From NCBI GenBank assembly GCA_014061035.1, contig JACGMN010000014.1, positions 1-19,423 of the forward strand: a stretch of 19,423 nucleotides of DNA. Reading direction: 5' to 3'. A model generated the notes under the pieces. It was not told the origin of the DNA. It made no database searches and saw only the letters and a program-made list of their open reading frames with translations. This document shows, in pieces, positions 1 through 7,016 of this stretch (positions within the stretch are counted from its first letter, which is position 1; every line of letters starts with the position of its first letter). The DNA comes from Candidatus Methanophagales archaeon. Lineage in GTDB: Archaea; Halobacteriota; Syntropharchaeia; Alkanophagales; Methanospirareceae. A program made the translations under genes and the position numbers.

Positions 1-99
1 TTTGACGGCAGGAAGATATTTCTTTGGAATAAAACTGTCTGGTCATTGTTGATTATATGGTTTGGTTTGCTAGTGGGTGCTGCAAAGTTTTTCGGCTAA
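1..99 (+). CDS. C-terminal end of a probable M50 (site-2) membrane metalloprotease, partial
   Basis: Frame 1 is open from the window edge to a TAA at 97-99 and gives 32 residues starting FDGRKIFLWNKTVW, followed by a hydrophobic stretch (WSLLIIWFGLLVGAA) and a short KFFG tail. In archaeal M50/S2P-family proteases the last catalytic motif is a DG whose Asp is a zinc ligand, commonly followed by a K-x-x-x-WN-x-x-W pattern and a final membrane helix. That arrangement fits here, with the Asp at residue 2 of the visible part. Such enzymes cleave membrane proteins within the bilayer. The HExxH motif and the start lie outside the window, so the assignment rests on a short C-terminal signature. Another polytopic membrane protein is possible. 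Confidence 0.5.
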   Translation, partial: FDGRKIFLWNKTVWSLLIIWFGLLVGAAKFFG

Positions 100-504
100 C
101 ACTATTTTAGAGTGGGAGATGAGCATAACTAGTTGTTCTAGCTATAATTGGGAAATAAACGCCCCTTCGTTCGCACTATCGCCTAACAGCAGATAAAAGG
201 CTTCGCTACGCTTCGCCCAAATTGCCTTCGGCAACTTCTTTTATCCGCAAACCGTTGGGCGAAACGGCGGTAGTTATGATGATTTCGCTGATGTTGATGG
301 TGGTGGTGATGGTGATGGTGTTGCTGTAAGTGTTGTTGTCGTTATCGTCGGTGGCATTGCTCATGGAGATGGTGACGGCGGTGAAGGTATTGATATAAAG
401 GTTAAAAGAAATAAATGCTGCTACTTACTGTATGCAGTATGGCTATGATAAAAACAGCGGACAAAATATCACGTTCATCCCTGCGAGATTCTTCATCGTT
501 TCTG
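100..504. other. Gene-poor intergenic stretch with palindrome and GAT-rich tract
   Basis: I see no convincing gene here. The stretch holds the attC-like palindrome at 181-260 and, at about 277-328, a tract of repeated GGTGAT/GATGTT units continuing less regularly to about 400. One frame of the tract would read as a Asp/Gly-rich peptide (DVDGGGDGDG), but it has no start codon. Another gives a 17-residue Met/Val-only peptide from 276. Neither has a ribosome binding site, so I treat the tract as simple-sequence DNA. Confidence 0.6.
181..260 (+). repeat. attC-like imperfect palindrome (integron recombination-site-like)
   Basis: GCCTAAC at 181-187 matches the attC R'' consensus RYYYAAC, and GTTGGGC at 254-260 matches the R' consensus GTTRRRY. 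They can pair over seven positions with one G-T wobble. Inside, ATAAAAG (193-199) pairs perfectly with CTTTTAT (238-244), and TTGCC/GGCAA (222-226/230-234) forms a small apical hairpin. Length (80 bases) and layout are within the attC range. It lies about 80 bases after the stop codon of the preceding gene. No integrase or second site is visible, so it could also be a REP-like palindrome. Confidence 0.35.
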
Positions 505-642
505 TCAGTATCGCAATCGATTCGCCATTCCAACTTTTGTTGCTTCATGCTCACGTTGTGGACAAACGCATTTTATGGGTGCTCCTCCTCGCCCGAGACC
601 CTGTCGGGGACCACCTGCTCCTCTTCCTTGTCCTATTCCCAT
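505..642 (-). CDS. Very small Gly-rich, Cys-containing protein; possibly a decayed zinc-ribbon-like protein
   Basis: On the minus strand a near-perfect Shine-Dalgarno, AAAAAGGAGGTGATAG, ends three bases before the ATG at 642. The 45-residue product begins MGIGQGRGAGGPRQGLGRGG and continues to a CVCP motif near residues 25-28, then ends in a basic tail. A Gly/Arg-rich N-terminus followed by CxCP resembles small archaeal Gly-rich zinc-ribbon or ferredoxin-like proteins, which normally carry a second and third Cys pair. Here those Cys are missing (PQREHEATKV and then a stop), so the gene may have lost its 3' half or may be a distinct short form. The same frame is open upstream to 861, but the Shine-Dalgarno makes 642 the likely start. 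It is divergent from clpB. Function unknown. Confidence 0.5.
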   Translation of the reverse strand: MGIGQGRGAGGPRQGLGRGGAPIKCVCPQREHEATKVGMANRLRY

Positions 643-749
643 TTCTATCACCTCCTTTTTATTATTGCCTTCCTCTTCTATACTGTTTTGCCACAGACCG
701 TGAAGACTGCAAAATTCTCTCGCGTCCACCTTCTTCACGTCGGCTGAGA

Positions 750-762
750 TTTTATATACCAT
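750..762. promoter_or_regulatory. TATA-box region between the small Gly-rich gene and clpB
   Basis: TTTTATATACC on the plus strand lies about 50 bases before the clpB start, placing a transcription start near 780 and giving a short leader. Read on the minus strand the same bases give GGTATATAAAA, a plausible TATA box for the gene starting at 642. A second AT-rich stretch (AATAATATAATAAG, 773-786) is an alternative. No heat-shock operator was recognised. Confidence 0.45.
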
Positions 763-809
763 GAAACTCAGTATAATAATATAATAAGCGTATAGAGAGG
801 TATAACCAG

Positions 810-3389
810 ATGCGACTTGACAAACTGACTTTAAAGGCTCAAGAATCGCTGCAAGAAGCAAAAAACATTGCAGACAAATACAACCATCAACAGATAGACG
901 TGGAACATTTATTGTTAGCGCTTGTCGAGCAACCTGAAGGTATAGTAGTTCCGATATTGGAAAAAATCGGCGTTGATATTGCCCTGCTCAAATCACGTCT
1001 CGCAAAGCATTTAAGTTCTTTGCCTAAGGTATATGGCGGAGGTGGAATCGAGCAGATATACGTAACACCGAGATTGAATAAGACGCTGGAGAATGCATGG
1101 CAAGAAGCGCAAGCTATGAAGGATGAGTATATGAGCACAGAGCATATACTTCTTGCGATTGCAGAAGATGCGGATCCGTTCTCTCCACAAATTATTAAAA
1201 GAATGGGCGCGACAAAGGAGAAGATATACAAAGCCCTGACTGGAATTCGTGGTAGACAGCGAATAGTGGACCAAAATCCAGAGGAGAAGTATCAGGCACT
1301 GGAACGATACACACGAGATTTGACAGAGTTTGCTCGTAAAGGTACGCTCGACCCGGTAATAGGCAGAAATGACGAAATTCGCAGGGTTATTCAAGTCCTT
1401 TCGAGAAGAACGAAGAATAATCCAGTTCTTATAGGCGAGGCAGGCGTGGGGAAGACCGCGATAGTCGAGGGTTTAGCGCAGCGAATAATAACCGGTGACG
1501 TCCCCGAGACTTTGAAGGATAAGCGAGTCGCAGCGCTGGACACGGGTGCATTGATCGCCGGGACGAAGTTCAGAGGTGAGTTTGAAGACCGTCTCAAGGC
1601 GGTGTTAAAGGAGATTGACGATGCTGCGGGTCAGATAGTGCTCTTTATTGACGAATTACACACCGTTGTCGGAGCGGGTGCGGCAGAGGGTGCGATTGAT
1701 GCCTCGAACATGTTAAAACCTGCACTTGCTCGCGGCGAGCTCAGATGTGTGGGTGCAACCACGATAGACGAATATCGCAAGTATATTGAGAAGGACGCAG
1801 CTCTGGAACGGAGATTCCAGCCGATCTTAGTCCGCGAACCGTCGGAAGAGGATACGATCTCGATTCTGCGTGGTTTGAAGGAGCGGTACGAACTGCATCA
1901 CGGTGTGAGGATTCACGATTCTGCCTTGATTGCTGCAGTTGAACTCACCAGCAGATATATTTCCGATAGGTTCTTGCCTGACAAAGCCATTGACGTCATT
2001 GACGAAGCCACTTCCATGTTGAGAACTGAAATAGACAGCATGCCGGTCGAGATTGACGAGGTTGACCGTAAAATCAGGCAACTGGAGATTGAAGAACAGG
2101 CTTTGAAGCGCGAGAAAGACAAAGCATCGAAGGAACGGCTTGAAAAGCTCCGCGAGGAACTGGCGGTATTAAAAGAAAAAGATGACCGGCTCAAAGCGAG
2201 ATGGCAGAATGAAAAGGAGATAATAGAGCGGATAAGGGAGATCAAAGCGAAGATAGACGATGCGAAGTTGGAAGAAAAACAGGCCGAACGCAGTGGAGAT
2301 CTAGAGCGTGTGGCAAGAATTCGGTATGGAACGCTTGTCGAACTCCGTAACGAACTGGATGCACAGAACGAGAGACTGCACGCGATGCAGCGTGACCAGA
2401 AGATGCTAAAAGAAGAGGTTGAGGAAGAAGACGTTGCCGAGGTGGTCGCGAAATGGTCCGGTGTCCCGGTAGCGAAGATGCTGGAAGGAGAGACAGAGAA
2501 ACTTCTTCATATGGAAGAGCGCTTGAAACAGCGTGTTGTGGGACAGGATGACGCGATTTCGTTGGTCTCTAATGCGATTAGAAGGGCTCGTGCAGGTCTC
2601 AGTGACCCGAATAGACCAATTGGTTCGTTCATATTCCTGGGTCCGACAGGCGTTGGAAAGACAGAACTTGCAAAGGCACTCGCCGAATTTCTATTCGATG
2701 ATGAACGGGCGATGGCGCGGATAGATATGTCAGAGTTCATGGAGCGGCACTCAATTGCGAGGCTCATTGGTGCACCTCCAGGATACGTGGGATATGAAGA
2801 GGGCGGAATTTTAACCGAAGCGGTTCGAAGAAGACCCTACACCATAGTCCTCTTTGATGAAATAGAGAAGGCGCACAATGAGGTCTTTAACTTACTGCTT
2901 CAGATTTTAGACGATGGTCGTCTCACCGATGGTCATGGAAGAACAGTGAACTTTAAAAATACCGTGAATATCATGACTTCCAACGTTGCGAGCGATATTA
3001 TGCAAGAATTTAGTGGCGAAGAGTTGCGTGAGAAGGTGATGGACGCGGTAAAGATGGTGTTTAGACCCGAATTCTTGAATCGTATTGATGAGATTATCAT
3101 ATTCAATCAGCTGGGCATGGACGAGATAAAGAAGATAGTGGAGATTCAAATGCAGTATCTGCAAGATAGACTTACCGGGAGGAATATCTCGATTTCTGTC
3201 AGCGAGAGCGTAAAAGAATTGATGGCGAGTAAAGGATTCGACCCCGTATTCGGGGCAAGACCGGTAAAGCGAACAATTCACCGGATGATCGAAGACCCAT
3301 TATCTATGAAGATTTTGAACGGCGAGTTCAGTGAGGGAGATATGATAAAGATGACTGTTTCTGAGGGGGCGATTGTGTTTAGGAAGTGA
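810..3389 (+). CDS. clpB: ATP-dependent chaperone/disaggregase ClpB
   Basis: The 859-residue product has the full ClpB/Hsp104 architecture and normal length. The double-repeat N domain covers about residues 1-145. The first AAA+ module has Walker A GEAGVGKT at 209-216 and Walker B LFIDE at 278-282. The long charged coiled-coil middle domain, which distinguishes ClpB from ClpA/ClpC, spans about 405-530. The second AAA+ module has Walker A GPTGVGKT at 611-618 and Walker B TIVLFDE at 678-684. The family threads aggregated proteins through a hexameric ring in the cytoplasm, in bacteria together with DnaK/DnaJ/GrpE. GAGGT about 8 bases before the ATG supports the start. No chaperone genes are adjacent, and the next gene is convergent. 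ClpB is patchy in archaea and is generally considered bacterial in origin, so acquisition by transfer is likely. Confidence 0.97.
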   Translation: MRLDKLTLKAQESLQEAKNIADKYNHQQIDVEHLLLALVEQPEGIVVPILEKIGVDIALLKSRLAKHLSSLPKVYGGGGIEQIYVTPRLNKTLENAWQEAQAMKDEYMSTEHILLAIAEDADPFSPQIIKRMGATKEKIYKALTGIRGRQRIVDQNPEEKYQALERYTRDLTEFARKGTLDPVIGRNDEIRRVIQVLSRRTKNNPVLIGEAGVGKTAIVEGLAQRIITGDVPETLKDKRVAALDTGALIAGTKFRGEFEDRLKAVLKEIDDAAGQIVLFIDELHTVVGAGAAEGAIDASNMLKPALARGELRCVGATTIDEYRKYIEKDAALERRFQPILVREPSEEDTISILRGLKERYELHHGVRIHDSALIAAVELTSRYISDRFLPDKAIDVIDEATSMLRTEIDSMPVEIDEVDRKIRQLEIEEQALKREKDKASKERLEKLREELAVLKEKDDRLKARWQNEKEIIERIREIKAKIDDAKLEEKQAERSGDLERVARIRYGTLVELRNELDAQNERLHAMQRDQKMLKEEVEEEDVAEVVAKWSGVPVAKMLEGETEKLLHMEERLKQRVVGQDDAISLVSNAIRRARAGLSDPNRPIGSFIFLGPTGVGKTELAKALAEFLFDDERAMARIDMSEFMERHSIARLIGAPPGYVGYEEGGILTEAVRRRPYTIVLFDEIEKAHNEVFNLLLQILDDGRLTDGHGRTVNFKNTVNIMTSNVASDIMQEFSGEELREKVMDAVKMVFRPEFLNRIDEIIIFNQLGMDEIKKIVEIQMQYLQDRLTGRNISISVSESVKELMASKGFDPVFGARPVKRTIHRMIEDPLSMKILNGEFSEGDMIKMTVSEGAIVFRK

Positions 3390-3415
3390 ATTAATGAACG
3401 TGCTTTTCTTCACAT

Positions 3416-4666
3416 TTACACCCCTTTCAACATCTTCCTCACCACCTTCACATCCGTTTCCACCTCTTTTGGCGGTTCGCATATCTCTGTCGCGCGTTCA
3501 GGGTCTTTCAATAGATGCCCGGTAGCAATACAGACGATTCGCTCATCGCGTTCTATTACTCCCATCTCAACCAACTTCTTCAGCCCTGCAATTGACGCGG
3601 CGCTCGCAGGCTCCACACCTATCCCTTCCGACCGTGCCAGTTCGATCTGTGCCGCGGTTATCTCTTCATCAGTCACAGATTCCGCAGTGCCACCAGAGCT
3701 TCTAATAGCATCCAGTGCCTTTGCCGCGTTCACCGGATCCCCTATCCGTATAGCAGATGCGATCGTTTCCGGCTTAGCTTCTGGCGTTATCTCGGCTTTA
3801 CCTTCTTTAAACGCTCTTGTTACCGGCATTGCACCCTCTGCTTGAATCCCGACCATCTTCGGAACAGCATCTGTGATACCAAGAATCTTCAACTCCGAGA
3901 AGGCTTTGAATATCGCACTTATATTCGCGGCATTTCCGACAGGCAGGATAACCCTCTCCGGTACTTCCATCTTAAGCTTTTCTGTAATTTCAAACGCTAT
4001 CGTCTTCTGCCCTTCTAACCGGTACGGATTCACAGAATTCAGCAAGTATAGGCTTTCTTCTTCACAGAGCACACGAACAATCCTTAGAGCATCGTCAAAA
4101 TTGCCTTTTAACGTGAATACCTGCGCACCGTGCATCAACGCCTGCGCTACCTTCCCCAATGCCACTTTACCCTCCGGGAGCAGAACGTAGCACGGAATGC
4201 CAGCCTTTGCCGCAAAGAGTGCAAGTGACGTTGAAGTATTTCCTGTTGATGCACATGCGACACCTTTAACACCCAGTTCTACCGCCTTTGTTACGCCAAC
4301 CGTCATTCCTCGATCCTTAAACGAACCTGACGGGTTCAATCCTTCATGTTTCACCCATAAATCCGTAACGCCGATGGTTTTTGCGAGGCTATCGCACCGG
4401 TACAGGGGCGTATTACCTTCAAACATTGTTATTGGCTCTATTTCATCATCAAAAGGTAATAAATCACGATATTTCCAAACTCCTTCTCCTTCCCCTTCCC
4501 ACTTTGCTTTCCATCTTCTTCCCGTACCGGCATCGAGCTCAAGGTCAATGCTCGAATAATCGTATCTTATATCCAGCAACCCTCCGCATTTGCTGCACGT
4601 GTATACTATCTCGGTCCCGGAGAAGCGTGTCCTGCACCGTATACATTCCACCGCATATTCTTTCAT
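3416..4666 (-). CDS. thrC: Threonine synthase (PLP enzyme with N-terminal zinc ribbon)
   Basis: The 416-residue protein starts with a zinc-ribbon-like segment (C8-x2-C11 and C24-x2-C27). The fold-type II PLP domain follows, with the Schiff-base lysine in GSFKDRG (K117), ASTGNTS for substrate and phosphate binding, and LPVGNAANI for cofactor phosphate binding. It converts O-phosphohomoserine to threonine in the cytoplasm. The frame is open upstream to 4735, but that would overlap the divergent deaminase gene at 4727. The extra residues do not resemble the family, so I choose ATG at 4666, directly before MKEYAVECIRC. Methanogens also have cysteate synthase, a paralogue of this family. The sequence looks like an ordinary threonine synthase, but the paralogue is not fully excluded. 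It is a single gene, convergent with clpB (26-base gap). Confidence 0.92.
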   Translation of the reverse strand: MKEYAVECIRCRTRFSGTEIVYTCSKCGGLLDIRYDYSSIDLELDAGTGRRWKAKWEGEGEGVWKYRDLLPFDDEIEPITMFEGNTPLYRCDSLAKTIGVTDLWVKHEGLNPSGSFKDRGMTVGVTKAVELGVKGVACASTGNTSTSLALFAAKAGIPCYVLLPEGKVALGKVAQALMHGAQVFTLKGNFDDALRIVRVLCEEESLYLLNSVNPYRLEGQKTIAFEITEKLKMEVPERVILPVGNAANISAIFKAFSELKILGITDAVPKMVGIQAEGAMPVTRAFKEGKAEITPEAKPETIASAIRIGDPVNAAKALDAIRSSGGTAESVTDEEITAAQIELARSEGIGVEPASAASIAGLKKLVEMGVIERDERIVCIATGHLLKDPERATEICEPPKEVETDVKVVRKMLKGV

Positions 4667-4726
4667 GGTAAATGATATATCTTCATCAGCGGTATTAATT
4701 AATAATATGAATTGGCTAGCGAGTGA

Positions 4727-5188
4727 ATGAACCACTGTAAAGAAGACGAAGAAACAGAACGGGTACCCTGGGACGAATACTGGATGAAGATTGTAACCGA
4801 CGTGGCTAATCGTTCAACTTGCTTGCGTCGACAGTTAGGCGCTCTGCTGGTTAAAAATAATGTGATAATATCCACGGGCTATAACGGTGCTCCACGGGGG
4901 TTCCCTCATTGTCTTGATAACGGATGCAGGCGGGATGAATTGAAGATCGCATCGGGTGAACGGCATGAAGAGTGCATTGGCGTGCATGCAGAGCAAAACG
5001 CACTTTTGCAAGCGAGCAGAGAGGACGCAGAAAGCGGTACGCTTTACGTAAATGCATTCCCGTGCAAGATCTGCGCAAAGCTGATAATAAATGCCGGACT
5101 ACAGCGTGTAGTGATGAGTGGTGAATATAGCGATGAAGAAGGTCTCGAGTATTTGAGAAAAGCCAATATAAAGCTCACGTTTATTTAA
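4727..5188 (+). CDS. dCMP deaminase (deoxycytidylate deaminase family)
   Basis: The 153-residue product has the complete zinc-dependent cytidine/deoxycytidylate deaminase signature. HAE at residues 87-89 provides the zinc-ligand His and catalytic Glu, and PCKIC at 112-116 provides the two Cys ligands. The preceding block WDEYWMKIVTDVANRSTCLRRQLGAL and the GYNGAPRGFPHC motif are typical of dCMP deaminases of the ComEB type, which make dUMP for thymidylate synthesis. His61, Cys62 and Cys67 lie in the region that forms an additional zinc site in some members. The start is taken at ATG 4727, since WDEY follows about 14 residues later as usual. It is divergent from thrC with about 60 bases between starts, and is followed by xseB after a short gap containing a tandem duplication. 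Confidence 0.92.
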   Translation: MNHCKEDEETERVPWDEYWMKIVTDVANRSTCLRRQLGALLVKNNVIISTGYNGAPRGFPHCLDNGCRRDELKIASGERHEECIGVHAEQNALLQASREDAESGTLYVNAFPCKICAKLIINAGLQRVVMSGEYSDEEGLEYLRKANIKLTFI

Positions 5189-5200
5189 TAAATCTTAATT

Positions 5201-5234
5201 AAAGATAGTGATTGGAGAAAGATAGTGATTGGAG
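5201..5234 (+). repeat. Perfect 17-base tandem duplication before xseB
   Basis: AAAGATAGTGATTGGAG occurs twice head to tail (5201-5217 and 5218-5234), ending directly at the ATG of xseB. Each copy carries a GGAG. The copy next to the ATG is too close to work as a Shine-Dalgarno for it, while the first is well placed (about 11 bases) for the in-frame TTG at 5229. Confidence 0.9.
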
Positions 5235-5495
5235 ATGGTAGAAGAAAAAGGAAAGAGAGAAGGAGAAGGGATATCGTTTGAAGACGCGATGAAACGATTA
5301 GAGGCGATAGTTGAGGAACTGGGCAGGGGTAATCTCTCGTTAGAAGATTCATTGAATAGGTTCCAGGAGGGTATGGAGCTGTATAAAGTTTGCAATAATA
5401 AGCTGGACGAGGCAGAATATAAGGTAGAACTGTTGATAGAGAAGGGTGGAGAAGGGGGAGAACTCACAGTCGGGAAATTCGAGGGGGTGGAGTAG
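5235..5495 (+). CDS. xseB: Exodeoxyribonuclease VII small subunit
   Basis: The 86-residue product matches the XseB family in length and pattern. SFEDAMKRLEAIVEELGRGNLSLEDSLNRFQEGMELYK followed by a CNNKLDEAEYKVELL helix is the canonical two-helix core, flanked by a charged head and a Gly/Glu-rich tail. XseB binds the large subunit XseA to form exonuclease VII, which degrades single-stranded DNA from both ends. No xseA is in this window, so the partner must be elsewhere or absent. The start is uncertain: ATG 5235 is used, but TTG 5229 (two residues longer) has the better-spaced GGAG. It ends 7 bases before the kinase-like gene, suggesting co-transcription with it and perhaps with the deaminase gene. 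Confidence 0.88.
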   Translation: MVEEKGKREGEGISFEDAMKRLEAIVEELGRGNLSLEDSLNRFQEGMELYKVCNNKLDEAEYKVELLIEKGGEGGELTVGKFEGVE

Positions 5496-5502
5496 TCAAG
5501 AA

Positions 5503-6354
5503 ATGGTGAATGATCTGGAAATAAGAAAAGCTTTAGAATACGCTAAAAGATTCCGTGACAAAGTTTTCGTGATAAAATTCAGTGGCATAGTATTAGTAGA
5601 TCAAAACGTAATGGACTCGCTAATCTCAGATTTAATCACATTGAATTACGATGCTGGCATAAGGATAGTCGTTGTTCATGGAGGAAGTGACATAATCTCG
5701 ACTATAATGGATAAATTTGGTTTGAATCCGAAATTTATTAATGGATTACGGGTTACCGATGAAGAAACGCGTTATATTGTCCAGGCAGTCCTATCAGATG
5801 CTAATCAGAAGATCGTATGGAATATAAATAAGAGAGGTGGTAAAGCGGTTGGTCTCTCCGGCGTTTCGGGTAATTTATTCAGCGCCAGAAGGATACAGCC
5901 GGATTTGGGGTTCGTTGGACGCGTTGAAAAGGTTGACGGGGAACTCGCCAGGCTATTTACACAAAAAGGATATATTCCCGTGATATATCCAATGGGATCG
6001 GACGAAGAAGGGACTTTGCTTAACATCAATGCAGACCACTGTGCGAGCGAATTAGCGTGCTCTTTAGGTGCTGAGAAGCTCATTCTTATAACCAACGTGC
6101 GCGGTATCTTACGCAATCGAGATGATGAAAGCACTTTGATACCCTCGCTGAGATTATCGGAGGCGAAAAGTATTCTGAACGAGAGCTTTATAACTGCGGG
6201 TATGACGCCCAAGATAGAAGCGTGCATAGAGGCAGTAGAACGCGGCGGTGTTAAAAGCTCACACATTATTGGATTGAAAAAGCATGCGATATTGGACGAG
6301 ATATTCACCGAGAAAGGTACTGGAACGATGATAACAAGAAAAAATAAATTTTGA
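5503..6354 (+). CDS. argB: Divergent acetylglutamate-kinase-like protein (amino acid kinase family)
   Basis: The 283-residue product aligns along its whole length with N-acetylglutamate kinase, which phosphorylates N-acetylglutamate in arginine synthesis. Visible landmarks are IKFSG (K25-G28), VVHGG (59-61), NGLRVTD (R83), NINADHCA (174-181), ILITNVRGI and MTPKIEA (K237). Several normally invariant positions differ: KFSG instead of K(Y/L)GG, HGGSD instead of HGGGP, ITNVRG instead of LTDVPG, TAGMTPK instead of SGGMIPK, and HIIGLKK in place of HIIDGR. Catalytic lysines and the NAD motif are kept, so kinase activity is plausible but substrate may differ (a LysZ-like or other carboxylate kinase). 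The open frame extends back to 5446 inside xseB, but GGGGGTGGAG about 12 bases before ATG 5503 and loss of similarity upstream favour 5503. No other arginine genes are adjacent. Confidence 0.75.
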   Translation: MVNDLEIRKALEYAKRFRDKVFVIKFSGIVLVDQNVMDSLISDLITLNYDAGIRIVVVHGGSDIISTIMDKFGLNPKFINGLRVTDEETRYIVQAVLSDANQKIVWNINKRGGKAVGLSGVSGNLFSARRIQPDLGFVGRVEKVDGELARLFTQKGYIPVIYPMGSDEEGTLLNINADHCASELACSLGAEKLILITNVRGILRNRDDESTLIPSLRLSEAKSILNESFITAGMTPKIEACIEAVERGGVKSSHIIGLKKHAILDEIFTEKGTGTMITRKNKF

Positions 6355-6445
6355 TAATCGGACGCAGATGAACGCATATAATCAGGATTTTAAACTTAAT
6401 CTTGGCAAGTTTTGATATTTTGATTTAGAATTTTTATATGTCTAA

Positions 6446-6508
6446 CCGTGAACCGTGAACCGTGAACTGTGAACCCTGAACCCCTAACCTTTAACCCTGA
6501 GTAGCTAC
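6446..6508 (-). repeat. Heptanucleotide repeat tract, copy A of the GTAACTACTCAGG / GGTTCA family
   Basis: Nine head-to-tail 7-base units are visible: CCGTGAA three times, then CTGTGAA, CCCTGAA, CCCCTAA, CCTTTAA, CCCTGAG, TAGCTAC. On the minus strand it starts with the head GTAGCTACTCAGGG (6495-6508), shared with three other copies in this window, followed by GGTTCA-like units. It overlaps the last codons and stop of hisI. Confidence 0.85.
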
Positions 6509-6823
6509 GATCTCGCCATCTATTCTACGGTAAAAGCAGGATCGGTATCCGGTATGACACGCGACCCCTATCTGCTTCACCTTCAATAGTAGAGTATCTT
6601 CATCGCAATCGATCAGAATATCCTTTACAATCTGTTCGTGCCCTGAACTCTCACCCTTCTTCCATAATTTGCTGCGGCTCCGGCTCCAGTAATGTGCCTT
6701 TCCCGTCTCCCTCGTAAGCCTCAGCGCCTCATCGTCCATGTACGCAAGCATAAGCACCTCGCCTGTCTCATAATCCTGTACGATCGCAGGTCTCAACCTC
6801 AAGTCATGACTTTCTTTCATCAT
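6491..6823 (-). CDS. hisI: Phosphoribosyl-AMP cyclohydrolase
   Basis: The 110-residue protein is a stand-alone HisI, which opens the adenine ring of phosphoribosyl-AMP in histidine synthesis. Characteristic blocks are VLMLAYMDDEAL, GKAHYWSRSRSKLWKKGESSGH, IDCDEDTLLLKV (Mg-binding Asp72, 74, 76 and zinc ligand C73) and ACHTGYRSCFYR (zinc ligands C89 and C96). Length is at the short end for the family. The last residues (VATQG) and the stop are encoded inside the heptanucleotide repeat tract, suggesting the 3' end was remodelled by the repeat. Two ATG codons in tandem begin the frame, and the first is used. It stands alone on the minus strand, with no other his gene nearby. Confidence 0.95.
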   Translation of the reverse strand: MMKESHDLRLRPAIVQDYETGEVLMLAYMDDEALRLTRETGKAHYWSRSRSKLWKKGESSGHEQIVKDILIDCDEDTLLLKVKQIGVACHTGYRSCFYRRIDGEIVATQG

Positions 6824-6848
6824 ATTTGTTTAGCCATCAATTTCCGCC

Positions 6849-6876
6849 TGTATCTTGTATCCTGTATAATGTATCT
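6849..6876. repeat. Heptanucleotide tract (TGTATCT type)
   Basis: Four 7-base units, TGTATCT, TGTATCC, TGTATAA and TGTATCT, lie just upstream of hisI. A related tract of GCATCTT units is cut by the end of the window at 19407-19423. Confidence 0.75.
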
Positions 6877-6906
6877 TCATCGTACCCATACAAATACCTT
6901 CAGAGT

Positions 6907-6917
6907 TTTATATAAAT
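6907..6917. promoter_or_regulatory. Strong TATA box between hisI and purB
   Basis: TTTATATAAAT is nearly palindromic, so it could direct hisI (minus, start 6823) or purB (plus, start 7017). For hisI it predicts a leader of roughly 60 bases. The TATA-like CTTTATATAC at 7001-7010 is only about 7 bases before the purB ATG, too close to promote that start. Confidence 0.4.
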
Positions 6918-6944
6918 ATTGAGGAAATAGTTTTCTTAGTTTTC

Positions 6945-7010
6945 TGCGTAAATCTGCGTAAATCTGCGTCTAAATAAGTCGAAGTTATACTTTAGTTATA
7001 CTTTATATAC
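6945..7010 (+). repeat. CTGCGTAAAT-type dispersed repeat, copy before purB
   Basis: CTGCGTAAAT units of period 10 are followed by CTGCGTCTAAATAAGTCG, then AAGTTATACTTT and a TATA-like CTTTATATAC. The same order of segments recurs at 19233-19293, which makes this a dispersed element and not a local simple repeat. A short inverted relative, GACGCAGATGAACGCA, lies at 6361-6376 just after the kinase-like gene. Confidence 0.75.
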
Positions 7011-7016
7011 AATAAA

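Noticed and set aside
276..430. Asp/Gly-rich frame resembling a calcium-binding repeat (DVDGGGDGDG)
   Set aside because: No start codon or ribosome site. The composition follows directly from the GGTGAT simple repeat.
415..764. Two overlapping plus-strand open frames of 110 codons before clpB
   Set aside because: No ribosome binding site and no recognisable motif. They lie opposite the minus-strand small gene, which has a strong Shine-Dalgarno.
643..861. Upstream in-frame extension of the small Gly-rich minus-strand gene
   Set aside because: It would overlap the start of clpB and run through the promoter region. The strong Shine-Dalgarno at 646-661 marks ATG 642 as the start.
4667..4735. 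23-residue N-terminal extension of threonine synthase
   Set aside because: It overlaps the divergent deaminase gene and does not resemble the family. The zinc ribbon begins right after ATG 4666.
5446..5502. 19-residue N-terminal extension of the acetylglutamate-kinase-like protein
   Set aside because: It lies mostly inside xseB, has no family similarity, and a better Shine-Dalgarno precedes ATG 5503.
6446..6508. Possible CRISPR array
   Set aside because: Units are seven bases and contiguous with no spacers. This is a short-period tandem repeat.
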